Source: Deminuibacter sp966424055
Lineage (GTDB): Bacteria > Bacteroidota > Bacteroidia > Chitinophagales > Chitinophagaceae
Direction of reading: 5' to 3'
Assembly (NCBI GenBank): GCA_966424055.1
Contig: CBJLMB010000001.1
Coordinates: 423,880-487,879 of the forward strand
DNA: 64,000 nt
In this document: positions 9,084 to 18,053 of the stretch, piece after piece
Layout of the letters: every line of letters begins with the position of its first letter
How positions within the stretch are numbered: position 1 is the stretch's first letter
Made by a program: the position numbers and the translations under genes
The notes under the pieces: generated by a model
Databases searched by the model: none
What the model was told of the DNA's origin: nothing
The model's input: only the letters and a program-made list of their open reading frames with translations

Positions 9084-9605
9084 TTAGTGGTTGCCCCAGC
9101 CATGTCCGCGGCCGTGACCTCTGCCATGATCATCATCCCAGCCTCTGTCATCATATTTTTTCCAGTTACCCTTGCCATGCATAGGATGATCTTTGATCAC
9201 ATAGTATCTGGAATCGCGGCTGTCGCGGATGATCTGCTGTCTGCCATACCAACCCCTGTACTGTGCATACCTGCTGCGGTAGATATTATCGTGCATATAA
9301 GGCCTGGGTTCATTGATCACTACTTTATAACCGCGGTATAGATCATAGTTGCCAAACCGTGCAGGTAAAGCAGTGGCATAACACCACCTGTTACCTTCCA
9401 TGTATATAAACTGGCGTTGTGGTACATCGTAGTAAGCGCCTATATCGGGCATGTAATAGTATTCAGCATAGTCATACCCTACAGGGCCCCAAACGGGCTG
9501 GCTGCCTATATTTAAATTAACGTTTACTCTTACCTGAGCGTTAGCCTGGTTATAATAAACCAGCCCTGTGATCATTAATGCGGCCAGTATCATTATCTTT
9601 TTCAT
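9084..9605 (-). CDS. Exported protein of unknown function, Tyr/Arg/Gly-rich
   Basis: The frame extends to 9623, but ATG at 9605 gives a clean signal peptide (MKKIMILAALMITGLVYY, cleavage after ANA). The mature part is rich in tyrosine and arginine and ends in a His/Gly/Asp-rich tail with GRGHGRGHGWG. It resembles small periplasmic or surface proteins common in Bacteroidota, but I recognise no named domain. The His-rich tail could bind metal; this is only a possibility. It is transcribed towards the shared terminator at 9027-9062. Confidence 0.8.
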   Translation of the reverse strand: MKKIMILAALMITGLVYYNQANAQVRVNVNLNIGSQPVWGPVGYDYAEYYYMPDIGAYYDVPQRQFIYMEGNRWCYATALPARFGNYDLYRGYKVVINEPRPYMHDNIYRSRYAQYRGWYGRQQIIRDSRDSRYYVIKDHPMHGKGNWKKYDDRGWDDDHGRGHGRGHGWGNH

Positions 9606-9773
9606 AAAAAATAGTTTATACACCGATCAATGCGAATAGAATGCCAACTGCTTTATCAACTGTTGCAGAATTGCAAAAGGGTGCGAAAGAAATGATTTAT
9701 AGGGCGAACCAGGCCAATTCTGTTTTCTATCTTCAGAATTGAGCCGGTCTTTTGATTTTCTTTAACGTATGTG

Positions 9774-10415
9774 TTAATGCTGAAGCTGCTTACGGCGTGC
9801 TTTTGCAATAAAAAGATATTGCACCCATAATGAAAGTACAACTGAAGCGATCGCTGTAACCATACCGGCACCCACATCCAACGGAAAATGTTGCGCCAGG
9901 TATATTCTTGAATACCCTACCAGTAATGCATACAGCAGCCCAACCCATAACCACCAGTTACCTGCCAGTAAAAGACAAAACAACAGGTAAAGAGTGAATG
10001 CTGTGGCAGTATGCCCTGAAGGAAAGCTGGAAACTGTATGCAGCTCCACACCCTTCACCGTGTGGATCAGGCTGCTGTCTGTAATAGCTTTAATGGGGCG
10101 TGGCTCATCCGGTACAATCAGGTATTTGCATATCTGGGTAAATACGGTACTCCAGATAAAAGCACTGATAACTAAAGGAAGGTAGGGTTTCTTCTTTAAT
10201 TTGAATACCAGCAACAGCACCACCAACCACATGATGCCATCACCCATATAAGTCCATGCTGCAAAAAAATAATCGGCCACCATACCCAGGTCAGTATTCA
10301 GCCAGAGAAAAAAAGCATTCTTGCCAAAATAAAAAGAGCCGCCCAGTGTAATAATGGATAGTACCAGTGTAATAAGCAGGCCGGTTTTAAAACTTGTTAT
10401 ATTAAGGCTTCGCAT
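9774..10415 (-). CDS. PAP2-family lipid phosphatase
   Basis: ATG at 10415 is chosen as start; it overlaps the end of the upstream glycosyltransferase gene by 14 nt, which indicates translational coupling. The product of about 213 residues has five or six hydrophobic segments and all three motifs of the PAP2/lipid phosphate phosphatase family: KYLIVPDEPRP, SFPSGH and SRIYLAQHFPLD, the last including the catalytic histidine. Members dephosphorylate undecaprenyl diphosphate, phosphatidylglycerol phosphate or lipid A. Coupling to an ArnT-like transferase suggests work on lipid A or another lipid-linked substrate; which one cannot be told. Confidence 0.92.
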   Translation of the reverse strand: MRSLNITSFKTGLLITLVLSIITLGGSFYFGKNAFFLWLNTDLGMVADYFFAAWTYMGDGIMWLVVLLLVFKLKKKPYLPLVISAFIWSTVFTQICKYLIVPDEPRPIKAITDSSLIHTVKGVELHTVSSFPSGHTATAFTLYLLFCLLLAGNWWLWVGLLYALLVGYSRIYLAQHFPLDVGAGMVTAIASVVLSLWVQYLFIAKARRKQLQH

Positions 10416-11991
10416 TGCTTTTAAGAATAATGGTAGTAGGTAACTCAAACAGGTCATGGTGTTCACTTACCAGCGTTACAGGCAGGCTTAACAGCGCATC
10501 GAGATATTCTTTCCGGCTGATAATAACTGCACCGGGATTTGCCTGCAATGCAGATGCAAGCGAATCCAGCTGGTTAAACCGCTTGATATTGCCGGAAAGG
10601 TAAAAATTATAACCGGCATTGAATATCTGGTACGAAAATACTGCCGGCGCATCCTTTACCAGCGACAATGTTTTTCGTACCGGGTTTTGTTTGTACAGGG
10701 TAGGGTATACATAGTGAAGACCTGCCATATTAAACAGGGTGTAAGCGATACAGAGAACCAGTATATGTGCAGGCCATGACCTGTTGGGTGAAAACAGCAG
10801 TAAGACAATGAACAGGACCGGCGCAGCCAGCAGCAATAATGCTATCCATTTAACCGCTGCGGCTTCGGCTTCCTGGCCAATGGCGAAATAGCCTGCCAGC
10901 GGAATAACCAGCAAAACGCTCAGCACAATATAAATGGGGTATTTGCCCGATGTGAATTTTCCATCCAGCAGGCTGGATAAAAAATAACCCAATATCACTG
11001 CCGCAAATGCATAACAGGGCATAGGGTAATTGGGCAGCTTGGTGCTGGATATGCTGAAGAAAATAACAAAAGCGATAAACACGATGCCCGAAAACTGTAC
11101 AAGCGGGTGATTAAAGATGAGCTTACGTTGCCGGATGGTTTCACCGGCAAAGCTCATAAAAGGAAGAAGCCCCAGCAGTACAAATACCGGTGTGAGCAGG
11201 AAAAAACCACCATGCCCTTCCTGCGGATCGGAAAAACGGTTCAGGTTATGATCAATAAAAAAACCTTTCACCCATTCGCCGCCGGTGGCTTTATATACTG
11301 CAATATACCAGGGCAAGGTAATTACACATAACAAAAGCAGTGCAGGTACCAGGTGCCAGGTGAACAACACTTTCCATTTTTTCCTGATCACGATCCAGGC
11401 CAGCAGGCAGAAACCGGGCAGTGCCAGTGCAATGGGTCCCTTAGCCAGTGTGGCCAGTGAAAAGGCGATAGCTGCAATGTACAATTGACCTTTTTTATTT
11501 TCCTGCAGCCAGGTATAAGCGCTGAAAAGTCCCAGGGTAACAAAAAAAATAAGGTAAGGGTCTGGCACTGACAACCTGAACTCAAACAAAAAATGTGCGC
11601 TCATGACCAGCACAAGTGCAGTGCAGAATGCCACAAATGCACTGATATGCCGTTTGGTATAACGATATGTAACCAGTACAGTGCTTAGGCCGGCAATAGC
11701 CGAGAAAAAGCGGGCAGCAAAAGCCGTGAAACCAAAGATGCGGTAGGAGAGCATCATGAAGAAATAGTGCAGTGGCGGTTTGTCGGTTCGTAATTCACCA
11801 TTGAAAGTTGGCACTATCCAGTCGCCCCGCAGCAGCATTTCCCTTGCACATTGGGCATTCTTCGCTTCATCGAGAATATAAATAGGTGTGGCTCCCAGTT
11901 GAACAAGCAGTAATATCGCCAGTAACGCCATCAACCACAAAAACAAAGACGGTCTATATGTATCAGCTGTCAACAAATGTCCATTTTGCAC
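10402..11991 (-). CDS. ArnT/GT39-like membrane glycosyltransferase
   Basis: The product has about 529 residues with a dozen hydrophobic segments. The first periplasmic loop contains LDEAKNAQCAREML and RTDKPPLHYFF, the acidic and KPP motifs of the GT-C fold family that includes ArnT and protein mannosyltransferases. Such enzymes move a sugar from a polyprenyl-phosphate donor onto lipid A or another acceptor. The start is uncertain: GTG at 11991 lies next to a promoter -7 element at 11993-12000, and in-frame TTG codons at 11976 and 11973 are alternatives. The PAP2 gene follows with a 14-nt overlap. Confidence 0.85.
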   Translation of the reverse strand: MQNGHLLTADTYRPSLFLWLMALLAILLLVQLGATPIYILDEAKNAQCAREMLLRGDWIVPTFNGELRTDKPPLHYFFMMLSYRIFGFTAFAARFFSAIAGLSTVLVTYRYTKRHISAFVAFCTALVLVMSAHFLFEFRLSVPDPYLIFFVTLGLFSAYTWLQENKKGQLYIAAIAFSLATLAKGPIALALPGFCLLAWIVIRKKWKVLFTWHLVPALLLLCVITLPWYIAVYKATGGEWVKGFFIDHNLNRFSDPQEGHGGFFLLTPVFVLLGLLPFMSFAGETIRQRKLIFNHPLVQFSGIVFIAFVIFFSISSTKLPNYPMPCYAFAAVILGYFLSSLLDGKFTSGKYPIYIVLSVLLVIPLAGYFAIGQEAEAAAVKWIALLLLAAPVLFIVLLLFSPNRSWPAHILVLCIAYTLFNMAGLHYVYPTLYKQNPVRKTLSLVKDAPAVFSYQIFNAGYNFYLSGNIKRFNQLDSLASALQANPGAVIISRKEYLDALLSLPVTLVSEHHDLFELPTTIILKSNAKP

Positions 11992-11992
11992 A

Positions 11993-12000
11993 CAAAACTA
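11993..12000 (-). promoter_or_regulatory. Bacteroidota-type -7 element upstream of the GT39 gene
   Basis: On the minus strand the sequence reads TAGTTTTG, a full match to TAnnTTTG. Transcription would begin about 11987, a few bases from or inside the annotated start, so the messenger would be nearly leaderless or translation would begin at TTG 11976/11973. I see no clear -33 TTTG. Confidence 0.5.
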
Positions 12001-12047
12001 CATTCTATTTGAAAAAAACGAAGGAAAATAGGTCAATCAGTCAAATG

Positions 12048-12099
12048 GATGTACGAAGCGTGCAGTAAGATGTACGAAGTGTAAAACCCCGTACATCTT
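12048..12099. promoter_or_regulatory. Direct repeats with an inverted half-site upstream of the GT39 promoter
   Basis: GATGTACGAAGCGT (12048-12061) and GATGTACGAAGTGT (12069-12082) are direct repeats exactly 21 bp apart, two helical turns. The second also forms a 10-bp inverted repeat with CGTACATCTT (12090-12099). The block lies between the fabI stop and the GT39 start, about 50-100 bp upstream of the predicted transcription start, where an activator would bind. The hairpin could instead end fabI transcription, but no good U-tract follows. Confidence 0.5.
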
Positions 12100-12119
12100 T
12101 ATCAGTAAAATAACCAGGA

Positions 12120-12935
12120 TTATTCTACGCCCAGTTTCTGCATCACTTCGGTGCTTACACCGGTAGAAGAATAACCGCCGTCATGGAACAGGTTCTGCAT
12201 GGTTACCATACGGGTGAGGTCAGAAAACAGGGTGATGCAGTAATTGGCGCAGTCTTCGGCACTGGCATTGCCCAGGGGAGCAATGGCATTGGCATAATCA
12301 TAAAAATCACCAAAACCTTTGATACCGGTACCAGCTGTGGTTTTGGTGGGTGACTGGGAAACCGTGTTGATACGTACTTTTTTCTCCACACCATAATGAT
12401 AACCAAAGCTGCGTGCAATAGATTCCAGCATGGCTTTGATATCGGCCATATCTGTATAAAAAGGATAGGTACGCTGTGCAGCCATATAAGTAAGCGCCAC
12501 TACGCTGCCCCATTCATTGATGGCATCCAGCTTGCGGGCCACGCTGAGCATTTTATGGAAAGACAGGGCTGATACATCGATCCCTTTGAGGAAATAATCG
12601 TAATTCGATTCGGTATAAGGAATGTTTTTGCGGATGTTTACGCTCATCCCGATAGAATGCAGCACAAAGTCAATTTTACCACCCAGCACTTCCTGCGATT
12701 TGGTGAACAGGTTGGTGAGCTCTTCTACATTAGTGGCATCGGCAGGGATAATTTCTGAACCGGTTTTTTCAGCCAGTACTTTTATTTCACCCATGCGCAT
12801 GGCAATAGGTGCATTGGTTAAAACAAAGCTTGCACCTTCTTCATGTGCTTTTTCAGCCACCTTCCAGGCAATGGAATTGCTGTCGAGCGCGCCGGTAATA
12901 ATACCGCGTTTCCCTTTTAATAAGTTGTATGCCAT
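12120..12935 (-). CDS. fabI: Enoyl-[acyl-carrier-protein] reductase (NADH)
   Basis: The 271-residue product is a short-chain dehydrogenase of the FabI type. It begins with the atypical dinucleotide-binding segment GIITGALDSNSIAW and has the catalytic Tyr-x6-Lys pair in YTDMADIKA, preceded by TYMAAQR. The NTVSQSPTKTTAGTGIKGF region corresponds to the substrate-binding loop. FabI catalyses the last reduction in each round of fatty acid elongation in the cytoplasm. Length and motifs are normal. It reads toward the GT39-PAP2 pair, though the repeat block between them suggests separate control. Confidence 0.96.
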   Translation of the reverse strand: MAYNLLKGKRGIITGALDSNSIAWKVAEKAHEEGASFVLTNAPIAMRMGEIKVLAEKTGSEIIPADATNVEELTNLFTKSQEVLGGKIDFVLHSIGMSVNIRKNIPYTESNYDYFLKGIDVSALSFHKMLSVARKLDAINEWGSVVALTYMAAQRTYPFYTDMADIKAMLESIARSFGYHYGVEKKVRINTVSQSPTKTTAGTGIKGFGDFYDYANAIAPLGNASAEDCANYCITLFSDLTRMVTMQNLFHDGGYSSTGVSTEVMQKLGVE

Positions 12936-13025
12936 GTCAGTTAATTTGATAAATGGAAAATGATAGCAAAGAAAAACAATTTTTGCATTGCGGCCGTTTA
13001 TTTTGGCCTGTGTACTGCGCTGTGG

Positions 13026-14681
13026 CTAGCCTGCCACCATTTCACGGGCATTTTCCAGGGCGGCGGTTGTGGGTTTTTCACCGCCCAGCATCCGGGCAAT
13101 AGCGAGTATGCGTTCTTCCTGCGACAGCAGGCGTATGCTGGTGGCAATGCTACTGCCTTTGTTCTCTTTGTACACAAAGAAATGAGCATCGGCCTTACCT
13201 GCGATCTGCGGCTGATGGGTAATACAGATCACCTGCCTGCTGGTGGCCAGTTTTTTCATGATAATGCCTACCTGCCTGGCTGCTTCTCCTGATATACCGG
13301 TATCTATTTCATCAAAAATAAGCGTAGGCAGGTCGATAGATTGCGCTACCAACGATTTGATACAAAGCATCAGCCTGCTCAGCTCCCCGCCGCTGGCAAC
13401 TTTGCCTATCGGTTCAAAACGGTTGCTTTTATTGGCGTCGAATAAAAACTCTATGTGGTCTTGTCCGTACGGGTGAAGCGTTGCCTGGTTAACGGCTACT
13501 TTTAAGCGGGCATTGGGCATACCTACCTGGGCCAGCAGGGTGTTCACTTCTTTTTCCAGCGGGGCTGTTTGCTTTTTGCGGGCGGCAGAGAGTGCCTGTG
13601 CCTGTTGCTGCGCTTGTTGTAGTAATTGCGCGGTTTGTTTTTCTTTGGTGGCGATGGCTTCGTCGATATGCAGTACAGCCTGCAGTTTCTGTTCCAGTGA
13701 GGCCTGCAGCTGCAGCAGCTCGGCGGTAGATTGCGTGCCGTGCTTTTTCATCAGCTTATAACCCTGGGCCAGCCGGTCATTGATCCATTCAATCCGTTTT
13801 TGATCGAACTGCATTTCATCATTAATGCGGTCTACCTCTCCGGCAATATCCTGTAATTCTATATGGGTGCTTTGCAAACGTTCGGCCAGTGAAGCAAGGT
13901 CTTTATGGTATTGCTGCACATGCTGCAGCTGGTTGGCCATTTGTTTCAGTTGCTGTACCAGCGGCTGTTCGCTTTCTTTCAGGTCGAAATAAACTTTGGC
14001 CAAAGTGGTTTTGATGTTTTCTGCATTGCTCAGTAGCTGCAGTTCCTGGTCCAGTTCTTCCAGCTCATTTTCTTTCAGTGCTATTTCCTGCAGTTCATCA
14101 AATAAAAACTGGAAATAGTCCAGCTCTTTGTTGAAATTATTTTTCTGTTGCTGCAATGCGGTCAGCTCACTGTTGTGTTGCTGCCATTGTAAATATACCT
14201 GGCGATAGGCCTGTACGGCTGTCTGCTGGCCTGCGAGTGCATCCAGTACAGTTCGTTGAAAATCTTCATTGCCCAGTTCAAGCGTATCAAACTGCTGATG
14301 CAGGTCTACCAGTAAAGATGCCAGTGTTTTCAACTGCTGAACGGTGGCAGGCGTATCATTGATAAATGCCCGCGATTTGCCGGTAGCCGCAATTTCCCTG
14401 CGCAGTACCAGTTCTTCATCCTGTTCCAGGTCGTTGCTTTGTAAAAAATGACGGATAGCGGGTTGATTGCCTATGGCAAAAATGCCCTCAATAAAACATT
14501 TACTGTCTGCCTGCAGCAGGGCAGAGCTATCTGCACGTTCACCGAGTATCAAACTCAGGGCGCCCATCAAAATACTTTTTCCTGCACCGGTTTCCCCGGT
14601 AATGATATTGAGCCGGCCGGAAAAATCGATCGTGATCTCCTCAATAATCGCGTAATTTTTTATGTGCAGACTTTTTAGCAT
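13026..14681 (-). CDS. recN: DNA repair protein RecN
   Basis: This SMC-like ATPase has 551 residues, the usual length. Walker A is GETGAGKSILMGALSL near residue 30, and the C-terminal half has the ABC signature region ASGGELSRLMLCI followed by Walker B LPTLIFDEIDTGISG. Between them lies a long Gln/Leu/Glu-rich coiled coil (about 150-350). RecN assists double-strand break repair with RecA by tethering DNA ends. It is transcribed away from the large repeat array at 14740-15576, which occupies its upstream region. Confidence 0.97.
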   Translation of the reverse strand: MLKSLHIKNYAIIEEITIDFSGRLNIITGETGAGKSILMGALSLILGERADSSALLQADSKCFIEGIFAIGNQPAIRHFLQSNDLEQDEELVLRREIAATGKSRAFINDTPATVQQLKTLASLLVDLHQQFDTLELGNEDFQRTVLDALAGQQTAVQAYRQVYLQWQQHNSELTALQQQKNNFNKELDYFQFLFDELQEIALKENELEELDQELQLLSNAENIKTTLAKVYFDLKESEQPLVQQLKQMANQLQHVQQYHKDLASLAERLQSTHIELQDIAGEVDRINDEMQFDQKRIEWINDRLAQGYKLMKKHGTQSTAELLQLQASLEQKLQAVLHIDEAIATKEKQTAQLLQQAQQQAQALSAARKKQTAPLEKEVNTLLAQVGMPNARLKVAVNQATLHPYGQDHIEFLFDANKSNRFEPIGKVASGGELSRLMLCIKSLVAQSIDLPTLIFDEIDTGISGEAARQVGIIMKKLATSRQVICITHQPQIAGKADAHFFVYKENKGSSIATSIRLLSQEERILAIARMLGGEKPTTAALENAREMVAG

Positions 14682-14739
14682 ACGGATGCAAATTACAAAT
14701 CAATTTCTTTAGATATAAACCACCCTGAATGCAACCCCC

Positions 14740-15576
14740 AATATTTTACCCCCTCAACCTCTCAACCCTTCAACCAATTCGCAAGTCGCTAGTGGTGAAT
14801 CGCGAGTTTTTTACATCTTTTTCTTTATACTACAGTTAACCATTTAACTTAACAACAGGTCCGTCAATCGTCAATATTGAGTATTTCGACATTACTAATT
14901 CCCAATCCCCAATCCCTCTCAACCTCTCAACCAATCAACCCTTCAACCAATCAACCCTTCAACCAATCAACTATCCCGCCATTCAACCATCGCTCACTAG
15001 TGGTGAATCGTGAATCGCGAGTTTTTTACGTCTTTTTCTTTTATACTACAGTTAACCATTTAACAACAGGTCTGTCAATCGTGAGTATTAAGTATTTCGA
15101 CATTACTAATTCCCAATTCCCAATCCCTTTCAACCTCTCAACCAATCAACCCTTCAACCAATCAACTATCCCGCCATTCAACCATCGCTCACTAGTGGTG
15201 AATCGTGAATCGCGAGTTTTTTTTACATCTTTTTCCTTTATACTACAGTTAACCATTTAACAACAAGTTCGTGAATCGTCAATCGTGAATCGTGAGTATT
15301 AAGACATTTATCACTAATTACCAATTCCCAATCCCTCTCAACCATTCAACCACTCAACTATCCCGCCCTTCAACCATCGCTCGCTAGTGGTGAATCGTGA
15401 ATCGCGAGTTTTTTTTACATCTTTTTCTTTTACACTACAGTTAACCATTTAACAACAGGTCCGTGAATCGTCAATCGTCAATCGTGAGTATTAAGACATC
15501 CATCACTAATTCCCAATTCCCAATCCCCAATCCCTCTCAACCTCTCAACCATTCAACCTTTCAACCACTCACCCAA
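14740..15576. repeat. Degenerate tandem repeat array, about 190-210 bp per unit, gene-free
   Basis: This stretch of roughly 840 bp holds no credible gene. An anchor CTAGTGGTGAATCG occurs at 14789, 14997, 15192 and 15384, so unit lengths are 208, 195 and 192 bp. Each unit contains the same ordered blocks: the anchor with GTGAATCGCGAG, a T-rich stretch, CTACAGTTAACCATTTAAC, words such as GTCAATCGTCAAT, CCCAATTCCCAATCCC, and runs of CTCAACC/TTCAACC. The words inside a block are themselves repeated with small changes. It lies between the stop of the TPR gene and the start of recN. An open frame at 14877-15260 is a product of the repeats. Confidence 0.9.
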
Positions 15577-17085
15577 TCACTGCCCCTTACACCGCGCGAT
15601 ACCAGCTTTCGCTTTCTGGTCAAGCGAATCTTTGTATTCATGGTTCTCCATATCCAGGCATTGCTGGTAGAAAGCAATGGCCAGTGCTTTTTTCCCTTCG
15701 CGTTCATAAATAAAACCGATCTGCAATGCGGCACGTGCAGCATAATATTCCTGCCGGTTTTCACCCAGCTTAATGGCGGCGAGATAAGCCTGTATAGCTG
15801 CGGAATCTTTGCCGAGATCATCATAAATACGGGCTACCCTGTAAGCAAACTCCAGTTTCTCTTCTGTCGATGAAAAGCTATCAGTGGTTTTGCCATCCAG
15901 CAATGCCAGTGCATCTTTATTGTAGCCGCCATCGCTCAGTAGTCTTGCCTTCAGCAATAGCGGGTTGGGCCAGGTATTGGTTTTAGCTTCCCTTACAGCC
16001 TGTTTATCCGCATCGGTATCGGTATTGCCTTTTTTTAATACCAGTTGTCTTGCATTACCGGCGGCAGCCATATTGCCGCTGAGATAATAGCACCAGCTGA
16101 GTTTCTGGCAAACATCCTTTACATAGAACCGCCCTTTGAAATGAGTAAGAAAGCTTTCAAAATACTTAATAGCCTCCTGCAGTTCCAGGTGGCGCATTTT
16201 GGCATAGCCCATTTCAAAGTCCCATACCGGTGTGTACATATACTCGGGGGAGGGATTTTTATTGAGGATGACATTTTTGCCGTATTCATTTTTCTTGTCA
16301 TTGATGCCCAGGTTGGCTGCCAGGTAGGCAAACAAGTGATTGTTCACCACATCCAGCTTACGCTGTGTGATGAACTGCAGTACTTCATCAGGTTTATTTT
16401 CTATATAAAACAACAGGTAACAGTAGTAGAATGTGCCTTCATTAAAAAACAGTTTGGCCCAGGTGTCATTGCTGTTAAGAAAATTGCGCATCAGCTGCAT
16501 ACCGTCTTTAATAGAGCCGCGCATGCCAAACAGGTTGGCCAGCCATTTATAGCCATTGGGAATAGTGCCGATAGCCACTTCCAGCGGGCCATAGATAAGA
16601 TCATTGGGTACAAAAGACGGAAAGCTTTTGCGGTTGTCTTTGATCAGGCCGAACCCTTTTTTAAACTCCCAGCCGGCGCTCCAGCGTTCTCCGAATTTGA
16701 TGGCTACTGCAGCCTTGTGCAGTATAACCACTGCACGGCAGTATTTATTGAAAGGTGAATTTTCGGGTCCCTGGCTCAGCTTTTCCAGGCGTTCGTCAAA
16801 ATGCGGTTTGCGTTGTTTGTATTCGTCGGGATCTTCATTAAAGAACAGGATAAAAAAATCAATATAGCTTTCAAGAAAATCCGGTATCAGGTTATCGGGG
16901 TTCTGTTGTCTTGCCTGGTTAATGAGCTGCTGGCCAGTATTCAGTTTAAGACTGGTTATTTCGGCATAAGCTTTCTGGCAGGTGGGGTTAAAATCAAATA
17001 CTTTTTCCGCTTTGCAAAAAAAACTGCAACAACACAATAAAACCATACACAAAAGCCTGCCCGGATGCTGTATCATAGATGCCAT
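15577..17085 (-). CDS. Exported TPR-repeat protein, function unknown
   Basis: The product has about 502 residues; ATG at 17085 or 17076 are both possible, and either gives a signal peptide with hydrophobic core LLCMVLLCCCSFF. The C-terminal half shows TPR-like helices (SAAIQAYLAAIKLG, KALAIAFYQQCLDME) and the middle has further helical hairpins. Proteins of this kind are common in Bacteroidota and probably act as periplasmic scaffolds. I recognise no catalytic motif. The stop codon lies directly at the edge of the repeat array. Confidence 0.85.
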   Translation of the reverse strand: MASMIQHPGRLLCMVLLCCCSFFCKAEKVFDFNPTCQKAYAEITSLKLNTGQQLINQARQQNPDNLIPDFLESYIDFFILFFNEDPDEYKQRKPHFDERLEKLSQGPENSPFNKYCRAVVILHKAAVAIKFGERWSAGWEFKKGFGLIKDNRKSFPSFVPNDLIYGPLEVAIGTIPNGYKWLANLFGMRGSIKDGMQLMRNFLNSNDTWAKLFFNEGTFYYCYLLFYIENKPDEVLQFITQRKLDVVNNHLFAYLAANLGINDKKNEYGKNVILNKNPSPEYMYTPVWDFEMGYAKMRHLELQEAIKYFESFLTHFKGRFYVKDVCQKLSWCYYLSGNMAAAGNARQLVLKKGNTDTDADKQAVREAKTNTWPNPLLLKARLLSDGGYNKDALALLDGKTTDSFSSTEEKLEFAYRVARIYDDLGKDSAAIQAYLAAIKLGENRQEYYAARAALQIGFIYEREGKKALAIAFYQQCLDMENHEYKDSLDQKAKAGIARCKGQ

Positions 17086-17104
17086 TTAAAAGTAACGCGA
17101 ATTA

Positions 17105-17138
17105 GAGTGGGGCACTTTTCAGAGCGTGTGCCCCACTC
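17105..17138. terminator. Strong hairpin between the zinc-ribbon and TPR genes
   Basis: An 11-bp perfect inverted repeat, GAGTGGGGCAC at 17105-17115 and GTGCCCCACTC at 17128-17138, with a 12-nt loop. It lies downstream of the U-tract terminator at 17160-17183 on the minus strand and just upstream of the TPR gene. It may be a backup terminator or a leader structure of the TPR messenger. Confidence 0.6.
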
Positions 17139-17159
17139 TTTCGCAGCCCGAAAATAAAA

Positions 17160-17183
17160 AAGGGTACTGATACCAGCACCCTT
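17160..17183 (-). terminator. Intrinsic terminator of the zinc-ribbon gene
   Basis: Read on the minus strand, AAGGGT and ACCCTT form a 6-bp stem with an inner CTG/CAG pair, followed by a run of T (TTTTTATTTT). It begins about 24 nt after the stop of the gene at 17207-17962. Confidence 0.75.
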
Positions 17184-17206
17184 CTAAACAAAGTTTTATC
17201 AACAGT

Positions 17207-17962
17207 TTATTTAATTTCAACGGAATTGTTCAGCTCATCATCTACCAGGATACGGCCACAGTTTTCACAAACCATCACTTTTTTACGCTGGCGTATTTCA
17301 CTTTGTTTCTGGGGCGGGATAGCATTGAAACAACCACCGCAGGCATCCCTTTCCACCGGTACCACGGCCAGGCCGTTGCGGTAGCTTTTACGGATGCGGT
17401 CGTAAGAATATTGCAGGCGTTCGTCCATTGCTTTACGGGCATCTACAGCCAGTTGCCTGAAATGGTTCTCTTCTTTTTCTGTATCTGCAATGATCTTTTC
17501 CAGTTCGCCTTTTTTATGGTTCAGTGTACCTTCTTTGGTAGCGATCTGTTTTTTGGCATATTCCAGCGATTTGGCTTTCTCGGCCAGCTCTTCATTGGCA
17601 TCGCGGATATGTTTCTCAGCCAGTTTACCCTCGAGCTGCTGCATTTCAATTTCTTTATTGATCGCTTCAAACTCGCGGTTGTTCTTTACGCTCTGGCTTT
17701 GTTTTTCGTATTTTTTTACCAGTGCATCAGCTTCTTTGATCGCATTTTTTTTCTGCTCAATAAAGTCAGTGATGCCATTGATCTCTTCTTCTATACGTGT
17801 TTTACGGCTGTTTAAACCGGCAATCTCATCTTCCAGGTCACTCACCTCCATAGGCAGCTCCCCCTTCAAAATCTGGATTTCATCCAGCTTACTGTCTATT
17901 TTCTGCAACCTGACAAGGGCTGAAAGTTTTTCTTCTACAGAAAAGTCTTTAACGGTAGCCAT
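17207..17962 (-). CDS. Coiled-coil protein with C-terminal C4 zinc ribbon
   Basis: The 251-residue product has a long antiparallel coiled coil (about residues 10-190, rich in Glu/Lys) and a C-terminal four-cysteine zinc ribbon with CGGCFNAIPP and CENCGRILVDD. This layout is the zf-RING_7/C4-type zinc ribbon family present in most Bacteroidota. Related proteins have been linked to translation and RNA binding, but the role is not settled. It has its own terminator downstream, and the NIF3 gene lies upstream in the same direction. Confidence 0.93.
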   Translation of the reverse strand: MATVKDFSVEEKLSALVRLQKIDSKLDEIQILKGELPMEVSDLEDEIAGLNSRKTRIEEEINGITDFIEQKKNAIKEADALVKKYEKQSQSVKNNREFEAINKEIEMQQLEGKLAEKHIRDANEELAEKAKSLEYAKKQIATKEGTLNHKKGELEKIIADTEKEENHFRQLAVDARKAMDERLQYSYDRIRKSYRNGLAVVPVERDACGGCFNAIPPQKQSEIRQRKKVMVCENCGRILVDDELNNSVEIK

Positions 17963-18053
17963 ATTACTGTTTCAAATTTCTGGTGATTAATACCCCTGGT
18001 CTGAAAATGCCGCTGATATACCTGCTTTTACCTGCTCACGAAACCAATCCGGG

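Noticed and set aside
14877..15260. 127-residue open frame within the repeat array
   Set aside because: Its protein repeats the DNA units (NPSTNQPFNQ, SLVVNRESRVF), has no start signal, and the frame changes between units; a product of the repeats.
14740..15576. Possible CRISPR array
   Set aside because: Units are about 200 bp and differ only by small changes; there are no short direct repeats with unique spacers and no cas genes.
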